From positions 1 through 64,000 of the forward strand of contig NZ_VFRP01000004.1 in the NCBI RefSeq assembly GCF_006385685.1: a DNA stretch of 64,000 bases, in the 5' to 3' direction. Origin of the DNA: Amaricoccus solimangrovi. GTDB lineage: Bacteria > Pseudomonadota > Alphaproteobacteria > Rhodobacterales > Rhodobacteraceae. Both the position numbers and the translations under genes were made by a program. Positions 35,847 to 46,257 of the stretch are shown in pieces (positions within the stretch are counted from its first letter, which is position 1; the number at the start of each line of letters is the position of its first letter). Under the pieces are notes generated by a model. That model was not told the origin of the DNA and made no database searches. It was given only the letters and a program-made list of their open reading frames with translations.

Positions 35847-35885
35847 GATTCACTTTCGACTTTGACGCCGAATCACTTTTGACTC
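35847..35885 (+). promoter_or_regulatory. Cluster of three GANTC sites in the ccrM leader
   Basis: GATTC (35847-35851), GAATC (35870-35874) and GACTC (35881-35885) fall within 39 bp of the ccrM upstream region, against an expectation of about one per 256 bp. ccrM in Caulobacter is controlled by methylation of GANTC sites in its own promoter, so autoregulation by CcrM/GcrA is likely here. A TTAA at 35837 could be part of a CtrA site but lacks a good partner. Confidence 0.75.
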
Positions 35886-35914
35886 ATGTTAGCCGCCTGA
35901 AGCGGTTAACATGA
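35884..35914 (+). promoter_or_regulatory. Stem-loop in the ccrM 5' leader
   Basis: A 13-bp inverted repeat (35884-35896 with 35902-35914, one G-U pair in RNA) around a CTGAA loop ends 15 nt before the ccrM ATG, just ahead of the weak ribosome site GAGACAAG. It could fold in the mRNA and modulate translation, end the rnhB transcript, or act as a protein-binding palindrome. Confidence 0.6.
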
Positions 35915-37036
<1,122 letters not shown>

Positions 37037-37107
37037 GGGGGGCGCGGAGGGGGCGGCGGACCGAGGTCCGCCCTACGGGCGCGACGGCTTCCGTTCATTC
37101 CTCGCCC

Positions 37108-38133
37108 CTACCCCATCGCCCCGAGGCCCAGCGCGAGCGCCTTGCGCATCACCGTCGGCATCGCCTCGGCGAGGCCGTCGCGCGGGCGGAAATCGCCCGG
37201 CGTGACGGCCGGCACCCGCGCGCCCATGAGCCGCAGGCGCAGGTGGAAATGGGTGAAGGTGTGACGCGCCTCCACCCCGAGGTCGCGCCAGTCGGCCGCG
37301 AAGGGCGGCGCGGCCACCGCCTCCGCCCCCCAGGCGCCGCCGGGCAGGCCGAGCATGCCCCCGAGCAGCCCCTTCTCCGGCCGCCGCTCCACCAGCACCG
37401 TGCCATCGGGGCGGAGCGCGAGATAGGCGATGCCGAGCCGGGTCGGCTTCGCGGCCTTCGCGGCCTTGCGCGGCAGTTCGGCGGCGATCCCGAGCGCGCG
37501 GGCCGCGCAATCCGCGCGCCAGGGGCAGAGGCCGCAGGCGGGCGCGCGCGGGGTACAGATCGTGGCGCCGAGATCCATGATCGCCTGCGCGTAGTCGCCC
37601 GGCCTCTCGCGCGGCGTGATCTCCGCCGCGAGCGCGCGCAGCCGCTCCTTCGCGCCGGGCAGCGGTTCCTCCACCGCGCGGAGCCGGGCGATCACCCGCT
37701 CGACATTGCCGTCGAGCACCGTCGCGGGCCGGTCGAAGGCGATCGCGGCGATCGCGGCGGCGGTATAGGGACCGACGCCGGGCAGCGCGCGCAGCGCCGC
37801 CTCGGTCTCCGGGAAGCGCCCGTCGAGTTCCTGCGCCACCACGCGGGCGCATCTGAGCAGGTTGCGCGCGCGCGCGTAATAGCCGAGCCCGGCCCAGGCG
37901 GCCATCACCTCCGCGTCCGGGGCGGCGGCGAGATCGGAAACCCTCGGCCAGCGGGCGACGAAACGCTCGAAATAGCCCTTCACCGCGGCGACCGTCGTCT
38001 GCTGCAGCATCACCTCGGAGAGCCAGACGTGATAGGGATCGGGCCGCGCCCCGCGCAGCCGCTCCGCCGGGGGCACGCGCCAGGGCATCGCGCGCGCCAT
38101 CCGGTCGTACCAGCCGAGGAGTTCCGCCGCCAT
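37108..38133 (-). CDS. mutY: A/G-specific adenine glycosylase MutY
   Basis: A 341-residue base-excision enzyme removing adenine opposite 8-oxoguanine. MPWR.., SEVMLQQTTVAAVKGYFERF (helix-hairpin-helix region) and LPGVGPYTAAAIAAIAF with the catalytic Asp in VLDGNVERV are clear. The [4Fe-4S] ligands are CTPRAPACGLCPWRADC. The C-terminal NUDIX-like domain is present. ATG 38133 is used; a TTG at 38169 with a perfectly placed AGGAGGGG could be the true start, adding 12 residues. It is divergent from the DUF721 gene. Confidence 0.94.
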   Translation of the reverse strand: MAAELLGWYDRMARAMPWRVPPAERLRGARPDPYHVWLSEVMLQQTTVAAVKGYFERFVARWPRVSDLAAAPDAEVMAAWAGLGYYARARNLLRCARVVAQELDGRFPETEAALRALPGVGPYTAAAIAAIAFDRPATVLDGNVERVIARLRAVEEPLPGAKERLRALAAEITPRERPGDYAQAIMDLGATICTPRAPACGLCPWRADCAARALGIAAELPRKAAKAAKPTRLGIAYLALRPDGTVLVERRPEKGLLGGMLGLPGGAWGAEAVAAPPFAADWRDLGVEARHTFTHFHLRLRLMGARVPAVTPGDFRPRDGLAEAMPTVMRKALALGLGAMG

Positions 38134-38239
38134 CACCGCCCCGGATCGCCCGCCCGCGTCGCCGTCCAACAGATCCCCTCCTGACAAGCGCCCGCGCCCG
38201 CGCTAGCCTCGCCGCCTTCGCCTCGTGACGGAAGCTGGC

Positions 38240-38785
38240 ATGGCCGGGAAAACAGACAAGCGCAACCCCCCGGGCCGGGCCGGGGGCGGCGGCCCCGCCG
38301 AACGCCGCGGCCGCGGCTTCACGCGCGCGGGCGGGCTCATCGACGCGCAGATGGGCCGCGTCACGGCGCGGCGCGGGTATCTCGAGGCGCGGCTGGCGGC
38401 GCTCTGGCCCGAGATCGCGGGGCCCGAGATCGCCCGGGTGACGCGGCCGGTGAAGCTGACGCTCGCGCGCGGTCCCGCCGGGGGGGCGCTCAGCCTCGCG
38501 GTGCTCGGCGCGCTGGCGCCGCAGGTGCAGATGATGGCGCCCGCGATCATCGAGCGGGTGAACGCGGCGCTCGGCCCCGGCACGGTGCGCCGGATCACGC
38601 TGACCCAGTCGCCCCGCGCCTTCGCCGGGGCCGCCGCGCCGCCCCCCGCCCCGCCGGCGCCGCCGGCGCGCGTGCCGGTCGAGGCGGTGCCGGAGGAAAT
38701 CTCAAGTATTGGTGATGACGATCTGCGGCGGGCATTGGAGACATTGGCGCGCAATGTGCTATCCCGGAAGCCCGATTTTTCCTGA
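38240..38785 (+). CDS. DUF721 (DciA-like) protein
   Basis: A 181-residue protein with an Arg/Gly-rich N-terminus, a KH-like DUF721 core (ARRGYLEARLAALWPEIAGP, VTRPVKLTL and LAPQVQMMAPAIIERVN) and a Pro/Ala-rich tail. DUF721 proteins resemble DciA, the helicase-loading factor of bacteria lacking DnaC, but the role in alphaproteobacteria is not settled. ATG 38240 follows GGAAG; a GTG at 38225 is possible. Its stop overlaps the next start (TGATG). Confidence 0.82.
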   Translation: MAGKTDKRNPPGRAGGGGPAERRGRGFTRAGGLIDAQMGRVTARRGYLEARLAALWPEIAGPEIARVTRPVKLTLARGPAGGALSLAVLGALAPQVQMMAPAIIERVNAALGPGTVRRITLTQSPRAFAGAAAPPPAPPAPPARVPVEAVPEEISSIGDDDLRRALETLARNVLSRKPDFS

Positions 38786-39465
38786 TGGATCCGACCATGA
38801 CCCTGACCCTGTCCCGCCGCGCGATGCTCATGTCCGGACTGGCCGCCGGCCTCGCCGTGCCCGCCCTCTCCCTCGCGCAATCGGGCGACGGTCAGGCACC
38901 CGCCGAGGCGCCGGCCGGGGGAACGCCGGCTGTCCAGGACATGACGATGGGCGAGGCGGACGCGCCGATCACCATGGTCGAATATGCGATGTTCACCTGC
39001 CCGCATTGCGCGGATTTCGTGAAGGAGGTCTTTCCGAAGATCAAGGAGAACTACATCGACACCGGCAAGGTCCGGCTGGTGTTCCGCGAAGTCTATTTCA
39101 ACGCGCCGAGCCTCTGGGCGGCGATCATCGCCCGCTGCGCGCCCGCGGACCGCTATTTCGGCATAGCCGACCTGCTGTTCTCGACCCAGGCGGGATGGCT
39201 CAACTCGACCGACGGGCCGACGATCATGAAGAACCTCTACGGCATCGGCCGGCAGGCGGGCCTCACCGACGCGCAGATGGATGCCTGCCGCCAGGACACC
39301 GCCTTCGCCGAGGCGCTGGTCGCGAACTACCAGAAGCACCAGGCCGAGGACGGGATCGACGCGACGCCGACCTTCATCATCAACGGCGAGAAGGTCGAGA
39401 ACGCGCCTTACGAGGTGTTCCAACAGAAGTTCGACGCGATCCTCGCCGCCAAGGGCTCGAACTGA
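38785..39465 (+). CDS. DsbA-family thiol:disulfide oxidoreductase
   Basis: A 226-residue secreted thioredoxin-fold protein. The leader SRRAMLMSGLAAGLAVPALS has a twin Arg and could be Tat- or Sec-type. The active site is CPHC (Cys72-Cys75, in YAMFTCPHCADFVKEVFP), and cis-Pro lies in DGIDATPTFIINGE. It probably forms or shuffles disulfides in the periplasm. It overlaps the DUF721 stop by TGATG; an internal ATG at 38797 is an alternative start. Confidence 0.9.
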   Translation: MDPTMTLTLSRRAMLMSGLAAGLAVPALSLAQSGDGQAPAEAPAGGTPAVQDMTMGEADAPITMVEYAMFTCPHCADFVKEVFPKIKENYIDTGKVRLVFREVYFNAPSLWAAIIARCAPADRYFGIADLLFSTQAGWLNSTDGPTIMKNLYGIGRQAGLTDAQMDACRQDTAFAEALVANYQKHQAEDGIDATPTFIINGEKVENAPYEVFQQKFDAILAAKGSN

Positions 39466-39472
39466 GCGGGGC

Positions 39473-39760
39473 TCAGCGCGGCCGGCGCGCGGTCGGGGCG
39501 TGAAAGGCCGGGGGCTTGCCCCGGATCCAGGCGCGGAAGCGGGCGAGGTCGGGATGGGCGCGCAGCGCCGCGACGGTCGCGTAATTCCGCGCGAGTTCTC
39601 CCTCGCTCAGCGTCGCATGAATCGTGTTGTGGCAGATCTGGTGAAGGAGCACCGTGGGCCCGCGCTTGCCGCCCTTGAGACGGGGCACGAGGTGATGGAT
39701 GCTCTGGCGCGCCTCGGGCGGAATCGGCCGGTCGCAGAGCGGGCAGATCGGATGCTCCAT
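39473..39760 (-). CDS. Small HNH-motif protein
   Basis: A 95-residue protein with a zinc-finger HNH arrangement: CPLCDRPI at residues 6-13, IHHLVPRLKGGKRGP at 21-35 (the first HNH histidines), and ICHNTIHATLSE at 42-53 (Asn and His plus CH zinc ligands). It is probably a DNA-binding or nicking nuclease, but small HNH proteins of this sort are uncharacterised. The ribosome site is weak. It lies convergent to dsbA with a 7-nt gap and divergent from the flavoprotein. Other frames across this region look like shadows. Confidence 0.75.
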   Translation of the reverse strand: MEHPICPLCDRPIPPEARQSIHHLVPRLKGGKRGPTVLLHQICHNTIHATLSEGELARNYATVAALRAHPDLARFRAWIRGKPPAFHAPTARRPR

Positions 39761-39804
39761 CGCCGCAGGATGCGCCGGGCCGGAGCCGGGGCCAAGGGGG
39801 CGGA

Positions 39805-41004
39805 ATGAGCGCGGAGGAGGTCGAGGCGCTGGTGATCGGCGGCGGACCCGCGGGGCTGATGGCCGCGGAGATGCTGGCCGGCGCAGGGGCGTCGGTGCTC
39901 GTGACCGAGGCGAAACCCTCGCTCGGGCGCAAGCTCCTGATGGCGGGGAAGTCCGGGCTGAACCTGACGAAGGACGAGCCGGCGGCGGCATTCCTCGCGG
40001 CCTACGGGCCGGAAGGCGCCTGGCTCGCGCCGTTTCTCGCCGAATTCGGCCCCGGCGAAGTGATGGACTGGGCGCGGGGACTCGACCAGCCGGTCTTTAC
40101 CGGAACCTCCGGCCGGGTCTTTCCCGAGGCGATGAAGGCCTCGCCACTGCTGCGCGCCTGGGTGGCGCGGCTCTCCGGGCTCGGCGTCGGCTGGCGGATG
40201 CGCTGGCGTTTCACCGGCTGGGAGGGGGAGGCCGCGACCTTCGAGACGCCCGGGGGACCGCGCGCCCTGCGCGCCGGGGCGACGGTGCTCGCGCTCGGCG
40301 GCGCCTCCTGGTCGCGCCTCGGCTCGGACGGCGCCTGGGCGCCGGTGCTGGCGGGCGAAGGCGTACCCCTTACCCCCTTCGCACCTTCGAACACCGGCTT
40401 CCGGATCGCATGGTCCGAGGCGATGGCGCGGCATTTCGGCGCCGCGATCAAGCCCGCCCGGCTTCGCGCGGGCGGGTCGGAGTCGCGGGGCGAGATCGTG
40501 CTGACGGCGACGGGGATCGAGGGCGGCGGCGTCTACGCGCTCGGGCCGGCGCTCCGCGCGGGGGCGGAGGCGCGGCTCGATCTGGTGCCGGATCTCCCCG
40601 AGGAAGTGGCGCGGGCGCGGCTGGCGCGGCCACGCGGCGGGGCGAGCCTCTCGAACCACCTGCGCAAGACCCTGCGCCTGCCGCCGCAGAAGATCGCGCT
40701 GCTGCGCGAATGCGCGCCGGAGGCGCTCGACGATCCGGCCGCGCTCGCCGCGGCGGTCAAGGCGCTCCCGCTCCGCCTCGACGGGCCGGGTCCGCTCGAC
40801 GCGGCGATCTCGACGGCGGGGGGCGTCGCCCCGGCCGCGCTCGACGCCGATCTGATGCTCCGCGCGCGGCCCGGCGTGTTCTGCGCCGGCGAAATGCTCG
40901 ACTGGGACGCGCCGACCGGCGGCTATCTGCTGACCGCCTGCCTCGCGACCGGACGCCACGCCGGCCGCGCGGCGGCGCGCCGGCTGGGTCGCGCGGCCGG
41001 CTGA
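39805..41004 (+). CDS. Uncharacterised flavoprotein, PP_4765/TIGR03862 type (HI0933 superfamily)
   Basis: A 399-residue NAD(P)/FAD-dependent oxidoreductase-like protein. The FAD dinucleotide motif is VIGGGPAGLMAAEMLAGAGA. SLGRKLLMAGKSGLNLTKDE, GQ-type TGTSGRVFP and GGVAPAALDADLMLRARPGV with CAGEMLDWDAPTGGYLLTAC are hallmarks of the HI0933/BaiN-like flavoprotein group. The reaction is unknown. The start follows AAGGGGG. Confidence 0.87.
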   Translation: MSAEEVEALVIGGGPAGLMAAEMLAGAGASVLVTEAKPSLGRKLLMAGKSGLNLTKDEPAAAFLAAYGPEGAWLAPFLAEFGPGEVMDWARGLDQPVFTGTSGRVFPEAMKASPLLRAWVARLSGLGVGWRMRWRFTGWEGEAATFETPGGPRALRAGATVLALGGASWSRLGSDGAWAPVLAGEGVPLTPFAPSNTGFRIAWSEAMARHFGAAIKPARLRAGGSESRGEIVLTATGIEGGGVYALGPALRAGAEARLDLVPDLPEEVARARLARPRGGASLSNHLRKTLRLPPQKIALLRECAPEALDDPAALAAAVKALPLRLDGPGPLDAAISTAGGVAPAALDADLMLRARPGVFCAGEMLDWDAPTGGYLLTACLATGRHAGRAAARRLGRAAG

Positions 41005-41015
41005 GCCGGGGCGGT

Positions 41016-41243
41016 TCAGAGTTCGCGCAGCGCGGCCCGGACCTCGAGCCGGCTCACGCCGATGTCGCGCAGCACGCTGTCCTCGCAGGTCAGGAGCATC
41101 CGGTACTGTTGACGTGTCCGCGCGATCGCCTGGCGCCGGGCCATCGCGGCCCGGGCGCGCCGCGCGAGTTCGGCCAGGAAGCCGCGAAGGTCGTAGCCGT
41201 GGCGGGCCTCGGGCCGTTCATGCATTTCGATGAAAACGCTCAT
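41016..41243 (-). CDS. DUF1127 small protein
   Basis: A 75-residue basic protein. The C-terminal RMLLTCEDSVLRDIGVSRLE is the DUF1127 motif. Short DUF1127 proteins in Rhodobacter (CcaF1-like) bind RNA and affect sRNA maturation and phosphate or stress responses; whether this longer member does so is unknown. It sits alone in a 371-nt interval between the flavoprotein and holA. Confidence 0.85.
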   Translation of the reverse strand: MSVFIEMHERPEARHGYDLRGFLAELARRARAAMARRQAIARTRQQYRMLLTCEDSVLRDIGVSRLEVRAALREL

Positions 41244-41375
41244 CTCTTTATCCCCTGTTGCAATCTGTCCCCCCGAACGGATCGGGTGCGGAGAGGTTTA
41301 ACGGGTGAGTCGTGACGGCGCCGTGAGCGGGGCGTGACGCGATCGCGTGACACGTGGCCCCGTGAGGAAAGGCGG

Positions 41376-42395
41376 TCAGGGCCGCCGCAGCATCGCGATC
41401 CGGATGAAGAGCCGCTCGACCAGCGCCGCCGCCGGGACCGGACGGGAGGAGCGCAGGTCGAGCTCGGTATCGACGATCCAGCCGAGGGCGCGTTCCAGCC
41501 GGTCCGGCCCGAGCGCGGTCGCCTGCCGCGCCATCCGCGCCCGCCGCGGCCCGAAGACCGGCGGACGCGCGCGGGAGAGCGCCGCCTCCGCCCCTTCGGG
41601 CGCGATGGCGGCGGCGTGGAGCGCGCGGAAATGCCGCGCGGCGGCGATGGTGAGGCCCGTCGCGCCGGTCTGCCCGGCGAGCCGCCGGATCTCGCGCGCG
41701 ACTTCGGTGGCGCGTCCCTCGGCCACGTGATGCATCAGCGTGTCGAGATCCGCGTCCTGGCCGCGCGGCGCCAGCGCCGCGACCTCCTCGGGCGAGAGCG
41801 GCGCCGGATCGCCCTGCTTGTAGAGGGCGAGCGCGATCAGGAATTGCGCGAATTCGCCCGGCTCGAGCCCCCGACCCAGCGCCTCGAGATCGGCGAGCGC
41901 CTCGGGGGCGACCGAGGCGACGCCCTGTTTCGCGAGATCGGCGCCGATCTCGGCGCGGCCCGGCGGATCGGCGTAGAGGCCGATCGCGACCGCCTTCGGG
42001 GCTTTCTCGAAGAGCTTGCGGAGCGCGCTCGACGCGTTGAGCTGGCCCGCGGTCACGAGCAGGCGCGCGTCGCCCGGCCGCCAGTCGTCGAGCGCGGCGG
42101 CGAAAAGCGGCGCGAGCCCGTCGCCCGCCTCCTCGACTAGCACGAGCCGGGGACCGGGGAAGAAGCCGATCGCCTTCACCGCGTCGGCGAGCGCGGCCGG
42201 GTCGCGGCGCAGATCGGCGCCGCCGATCCGCGTCAGCCGCATCTCCTCCGCGCCCGCCGGCCCGATCATCGCGGGGACGAGCGCGGCGCGGCGCAGCGCG
42301 ACGAGCGAGGAATCGGGACCGTGGAGCAGCGCGCCCGCGCCCTTCGGATCCGGCGCGTCGAGATAGCGCGCGGCGTCGCGGCCGGCGAGCTTCAT
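41376..42395 (-). CDS. holA: DNA polymerase III subunit delta
   Basis: A 339-residue clamp-loader subunit that opens the beta sliding clamp. The N-terminal AAA+-like domain has LLHGPDSSLVALRRAALV in place of a functional Walker A, as usual for delta. GRGLEPGEFAQFLIALALYK and the C-terminal helical region (LTIAAARHFRALHAAA) complete the family pattern. Its ATG overlaps the lptE stop by ATGA. Confidence 0.9.
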   Translation of the reverse strand: MKLAGRDAARYLDAPDPKGAGALLHGPDSSLVALRRAALVPAMIGPAGAEEMRLTRIGGADLRRDPAALADAVKAIGFFPGPRLVLVEEAGDGLAPLFAAALDDWRPGDARLLVTAGQLNASSALRKLFEKAPKAVAIGLYADPPGRAEIGADLAKQGVASVAPEALADLEALGRGLEPGEFAQFLIALALYKQGDPAPLSPEEVAALAPRGQDADLDTLMHHVAEGRATEVAREIRRLAGQTGATGLTIAAARHFRALHAAAIAPEGAEAALSRARPPVFGPRRARMARQATALGPDRLERALGWIVDTELDLRSSRPVPAAALVERLFIRIAMLRRP

Positions 42396-42901
42396 TGCCC
42401 GCGCTGGCCGGCGGTGACCGCGAGTTCCATCACGATCTGATCGGCCAGCGTGCGGGCGAGCCGCACCTGGGCGTCGCGCGCGGCGACGAGGCTGGCGAAG
42501 GCCGAGGAATTGTCGCCCTCCGGCGCGCTGTAGGCGGTCGAGGAGGTGACGGTTCCCGAGAAGACCGGCGCCCCGCCCCCGAGCGGCAGCACGTCGTAGC
42601 GCGCCACCCCTGTCACGTCGTAGCGGGTCGTGTAATCCTGCTGCGTCAGCGCCGAGCCCTGGCTCCGCAGGTCGAGCGCGACCCTCAGCCGGTAGCGCGG
42701 CTGGTCCGGCTGGCCGAGCCGCGCGAGAAGCTGCTCGCGCATGTCGAAGCCGGGCTGGCCGTCCGGGGTTTCGAGCATGAACTGGCCCCGCATCCCGGCC
42801 GCCGGCGAACCCTCGCCATAGAGCGGGCGGAAGCCGCAGCCCGCGAGCGCGAGGCCCGCGAGGCAGAGGGCGAGGAAGCCCCGGCGGTCAGAGCACCACA
42901 T
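42392..42901 (-). CDS. lptE: LPS-assembly lipoprotein LptE
   Basis: A 169-residue lipoprotein plugging the LptD outer-membrane LPS translocon. The lipobox is LAGC with Cys22 ([13 protein letters not shown]), and GFRPLY is the LptE opening. [18 protein letters not shown] and [12 protein letters not shown] form the conserved core. It overlaps leuS at its 5' end by 14 nt and holA at its 3' end by ATGA, the usual leuS-lptE-holA order. Confidence 0.9.
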   Translation of the reverse strand: MWCSDRRGFLALCLAGLALAGCGFRPLYGEGSPAAGMRGQFMLETPDGQPGFDMREQLLARLGQPDQPRYRLRVALDLRSQGSALTQQDYTTRYDVTGVARYDVLPLGGGAPVFSGTVTSSTAYSAPEGDNSSAFASLVAARDAQVRLARTLADQIVMELAVTAGQRGQ

Positions 42902-45446
42902 TCACGATCCGGTCGGGCACGACGATCAGCTTCTTCGGCGTCGCGCCGTTCAGCGCGCGCCGCACGGCGGCGTCGGCCAGAACCAGCGCCTCGATCGTCG
43001 CCTTGTCGGTCCCGCTCGGCACCGCGATCTCGGCGCGGCGCTTGCCGTTGACCTGCACCGGCAGCGTCACCTTCGCCTCGACGAGCAGCGCGGGATCGGC
43101 CTCGGGCCAGGGCGCGCGGGCGATCAGCCCCTCGCCGCCCAGCATCTCCCACATCGCCTCGGCGAGATGCGGCGTCATCGGACGCTGCAGCAGCGCGAGC
43201 GCGCGGGCGCCCTCGCGCCGGGCCGCGACGAGACCCGGCGCGTCGCCGGCGGGTTTCGCGAGCAGGCTCGTGAGTTCGTAGAGCTTCGCGATCGCCTTGT
43301 TGAAGGCGAAACCCTCGATCCCCTCGGTCACGTCGCGGATCGCGCGGTGGACGGCGGAGCGGAGCTTCGACGCCTCGTCGCTCTCGCCCGCCGGGCCCTC
43401 GGGCGCCTGGGCGATCTCGGAGACGACGCGGTGGACGCGGGCGAGATGGCGCGAGGCGGCCTCCGCGCCCGAGGCGGTCCATTCGACGTCGCGCTCCGGC
43501 GGGCTGTCGGAGAGCACGAACCAGCGCGCGGTATCGGCGCCGTACTGGGCGATGATCGCCTCGGGATCGACGGTGTTCTTCTTCGATTTCGACATCTTCG
43601 TCGAAGGCCCCACGATGATCGGGGTGCCGTCGGCGAGCCGGGCGCCGCCCTCGTCGCGGATCACCTCGGAAGGCTCGCGCCAGACCAGCCGGCCGCCCTC
43701 CCCTTCCGTCGCATAGGTCTCGTGCGTCACCATCCCTTGCGTGAAGAGCGCGCTGAACGGCTCGGCGGCGGAGGCGGGCAGGTGGCCGGTCTCGCGCATC
43801 GCGCGGGCGAAGAAGCGCGAATAGAGCAGATGCAGGATCGCGTGCTCGACGCCGCCGATGTACTGGTCGACGTTCATCCAGTACTCCGCGTCCTCCATCG
43901 AGGTCGGCGTCGCCGCGTGTGGCGCGGTGAAGCGGGCGTAGTACCAGGAGGAATCGACGAAGGTGTCCATCGTGTCGGTCTCGCGCCGCGCGGGCGCGCC
44001 GCAGGCGGGACAGGGAGTGTCCTTCCAGCTCGGATGATGGTCGAGCGGGTTGCCCGGCTTCTCGAAGGTCACGTCCTCGGGCAGCCGGACCGGCAGGTTC
44101 TCCTTGCGCTCCGGCACAACGCCGCACTTCTCGCAGTGCACCATCGGGATCGGGCAGCCCCAGTAACGCTGGCGGCTGACGCCCCAGTCGCGCAGGCGGT
44201 ACTTGGTCTCGCCCCGGCCGTGGCCCTCGGCCTCGATCTTCGCGATCACGGCGGCCTTGGCGTCCTCGACCTCCATCCCGTCGAGGAAGCCCGAGTTCAC
44301 GAGCCGCCCGGGCCCGGTATAGGCCTCGGTCCCGACCTCGAAATCCGCGCCCTCCGGGCTCACTACCACGGTGACCGGCAGGCCGTACTTCCGCGCGAAA
44401 TCGAGATCGCGCTGGTCATGCGCCGGGCAGCCGAAGATCGCGCCCGTACCGTAGTCCATCAGAATGAAGTTCGCGATGTAGACCGGCAGTTTCCACGCCG
44501 GATCAAAGGGATGCGTGACCGTGATCCCGGTGTCGAATCCCTTCTTCTCGGCGGTCTCCAGCTCCTCCTCGGAGGTGCCCATCCGCCGGCATTCCGCGAC
44601 GAAGGCGGCGACCTCGGGATCGCCCTCCAGCGCCTTCGCCAGCGGATGGTCGGGCGAGATCGCGGCGAAGCTCGCGCCATAGAGCGTGTCGGGACGGGTC
44701 GTGTAGACCTCGAGTTCCCCGAACCCCTCGGGCGCGCCGGTCGTGGCGAAGCGGAACTGCAGCCCCCGGCTCTTGCCGATCCAGTTGCGCTGCATGATCC
44801 GGACCTTCTCCGGCCAGCCGGTCAGCCCGTCGATCGCCTCGAGGAGCTCCTCGGAATAGTCCGAGATCCGGAAGAACCACTGCGTGAGTTCGCGCCGCTC
44901 GACCGGGGCGCCGGAGCGCCAGCCCTTGCCGTCGATCACCTGCTCGTTCGCGAGAACCGTCATGTCCACGGGGTCCCAGTTCACCACCGCCGACTTGCGG
45001 GTGACGAGGCCCTTTTCGTACATGTCGAGAAACAACGCCTGCTGCTGGCCGTAATACTCCGGGTCGCAGGTCGCGAATTCGCGGCTCCAGTCGATCGAGA
45101 GGCCGAGAGGCCGGAGCTGCGCCCGCATCGCGTCGATGTTCTGGTAGGTCCAGGCGCCGGGATGGACGCGCTTCTCCATCGCCGCGTTCTCGGCGGGCAT
45201 GCCGAAGGCGTCCCAGCCCATCGGATGCAGCACGTTGAATCCGCGCGCGGACTTGTAGCGCGCCACCACGTCGCCCATCGTGTAGTTGCGCACGTGGCCC
45301 ATGTGGATGCGCCCCGAGGGATAGGGGAACATCTCGAGCACGTAGTACTTCGGCCGGCTCGGGTCGCGCGTCGCGCGGAACACTTCCGCCTCGGCCCAGG
45401 CGGCCTGCCATTTCGATTCGATCTCGCTCGCGACATACCGCGACAT
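42888..45446 (-). CDS. leuS: Leucyl-tRNA synthetase
   Basis: An 852-residue class I synthetase. The HIGH motif is HMGH in [14 protein letters not shown], the KMSKS loop is [14 protein letters not shown], and the CP1 editing domain carries [15 protein letters not shown] and the HDQRDLDFA aspartate region. It has the full bacterial length and a C-terminal [14 protein letters not shown] tail. It probably heads the leuS-lptE-holA operon; the DUF3576 gene ends 40 nt upstream. Confidence 0.97.
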   Translation of the reverse strand: MSRYVASEIESKWQAAWAEAEVFRATRDPSRPKYYVLEMFPYPSGRIHMGHVRNYTMGDVVARYKSARGFNVLHPMGWDAFGMPAENAAMEKRVHPGAWTYQNIDAMRAQLRPLGLSIDWSREFATCDPEYYGQQQALFLDMYEKGLVTRKSAVVNWDPVDMTVLANEQVIDGKGWRSGAPVERRELTQWFFRISDYSEELLEAIDGLTGWPEKVRIMQRNWIGKSRGLQFRFATTGAPEGFGELEVYTTRPDTLYGASFAAISPDHPLAKALEGDPEVAAFVAECRRMGTSEEELETAEKKGFDTGITVTHPFDPAWKLPVYIANFILMDYGTGAIFGCPAHDQRDLDFARKYGLPVTVVVSPEGADFEVGTEAYTGPGRLVNSGFLDGMEVEDAKAAVIAKIEAEGHGRGETKYRLRDWGVSRQRYWGCPIPMVHCEKCGVVPERKENLPVRLPEDVTFEKPGNPLDHHPSWKDTPCPACGAPARRETDTMDTFVDSSWYYARFTAPHAATPTSMEDAEYWMNVDQYIGGVEHAILHLLYSRFFARAMRETGHLPASAAEPFSALFTQGMVTHETYATEGEGGRLVWREPSEVIRDEGGARLADGTPIIVGPSTKMSKSKKNTVDPEAIIAQYGADTARWFVLSDSPPERDVEWTASGAEAASRHLARVHRVVSEIAQAPEGPAGESDEASKLRSAVHRAIRDVTEGIEGFAFNKAIAKLYELTSLLAKPAGDAPGLVAARREGARALALLQRPMTPHLAEAMWEMLGGEGLIARAPWPEADPALLVEAKVTLPVQVNGKRRAEIAVPSGTDKATIEALVLADAAVRRALNGATPKKLIVVPDRIVNVVL

Positions 45447-45486
45447 GGGCTCAATCCCGTTCTGCGTGGCCGCGCGCGGCGCGGCG

Positions 45487-45954
45487 TTACTGCGAGCCGG
45501 CGATGCGGATCTGACGCGCGCGGGTCAGGATCGCGTCCTCCAGCCGGCGGTTGTCTTCCTCGGTCACCGGCACCGCCCGCCCGCCGACCTGCCGGAAGGC
45601 CGCGACCTTCAGCGAGCGCGCGTCGAGCGCGGGCGAGGTCACGTAGACCGTCGCCTTGAACGGCGTCGGATCGCCGGCGATCCGGCCCCAGCCGGTGATG
45701 ATGATGCCCGAGAACGGATCGACGCTCTCGAGCGGCAGGAAGGACAGCGTGTCGAGCGAAGCCTGCCAGATCTCGCCGCTGACCGGGACGCCGGCCCGGG
45801 GGCGCGAACTGTTCCGGAACAGGTCGAAGATCGACTCGTCGGGGATCTCGTACTCCGCCTTGCGGGTCTGTTCCGCGCGGCGGCCCTGCTCGGCCGGGTC
45901 GCCGCAGGCGACGAGCGCGGCGCAGCCGGCGAGGAGGAACCAGAAGGGGCGCAT
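45487..45954 (-). CDS. DUF3576 lipoprotein
   Basis: A 155-residue predicted lipoprotein (lipobox LVAC, Cys17). [38 protein letters not shown] and GIIITGWG are typical DUF3576 blocks, a family almost confined to alphaproteobacteria and usually beside leuS. The function is unknown, but the envelope location and lptE neighbourhood suggest an outer-membrane role. The ATG at 45954 is used; in-frame TTG/GTG starts exist up to seven codons upstream. Confidence 0.88.
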   Translation of the reverse strand: MRPFWFLLAGCAALVACGDPAEQGRRAEQTRKAEYEIPDESIFDLFRNSSRPRAGVPVSGEIWQASLDTLSFLPLESVDPFSGIIITGWGRIAGDPTPFKATVYVTSPALDARSLKVAAFRQVGGRAVPVTEEDNRRLEDAILTRARQIRIAGSQ

Positions 45955-46130
45955 TCGGACCACGTGGCCTTCCAAAGCTGAGGAATTTCAGAGCGGCTAT
46001 GTAAAGGCTCGGCCGGCCGCCGGCAAGCTATAACCCCCCGCGCCGGAGCCGCGCGCCGGACCGCGCCGGAAGGGCCCAGGAAGCAACGGGCGATGGCCTT
46101 CGTTTACTGTGGCAAGAGTGCATCAATCCC

Positions 46131-46150
46131 AAGGCCTTCATGGAAGCCTT
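46131..46150 (+). other. Stem-loop in porin leader region
   Basis: AAGGC and TTC pair with GAA and GCCTT (46131-46135, 46137-46139, 46143-46150) across an ATG loop with one bulged base, about 110 nt before the porin start. The 282-nt gap 45976-46257 has no gene. A TTGACC at 46162-46167 may be the -35 of the porin promoter, but no good -10 is visible. Confidence 0.3.
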
Positions 46151-46257
46151 CCTGTACTTTGCTTGACCCTCCGGCGAGCTTTGAGCGAAACAAATCGTAC
46201 CTGATCCGGGCACTCCGGGTTTGAGATGGGTTTCGATCTTAAGGACAAGAGGAAACA

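Noticed and set aside
43167-45659. 830-codon plus-strand frame antisense to leuS
   Set aside because: Low-complexity Arg/Gly/Leu composition and no recognisable domain, while leuS on the other strand is complete.
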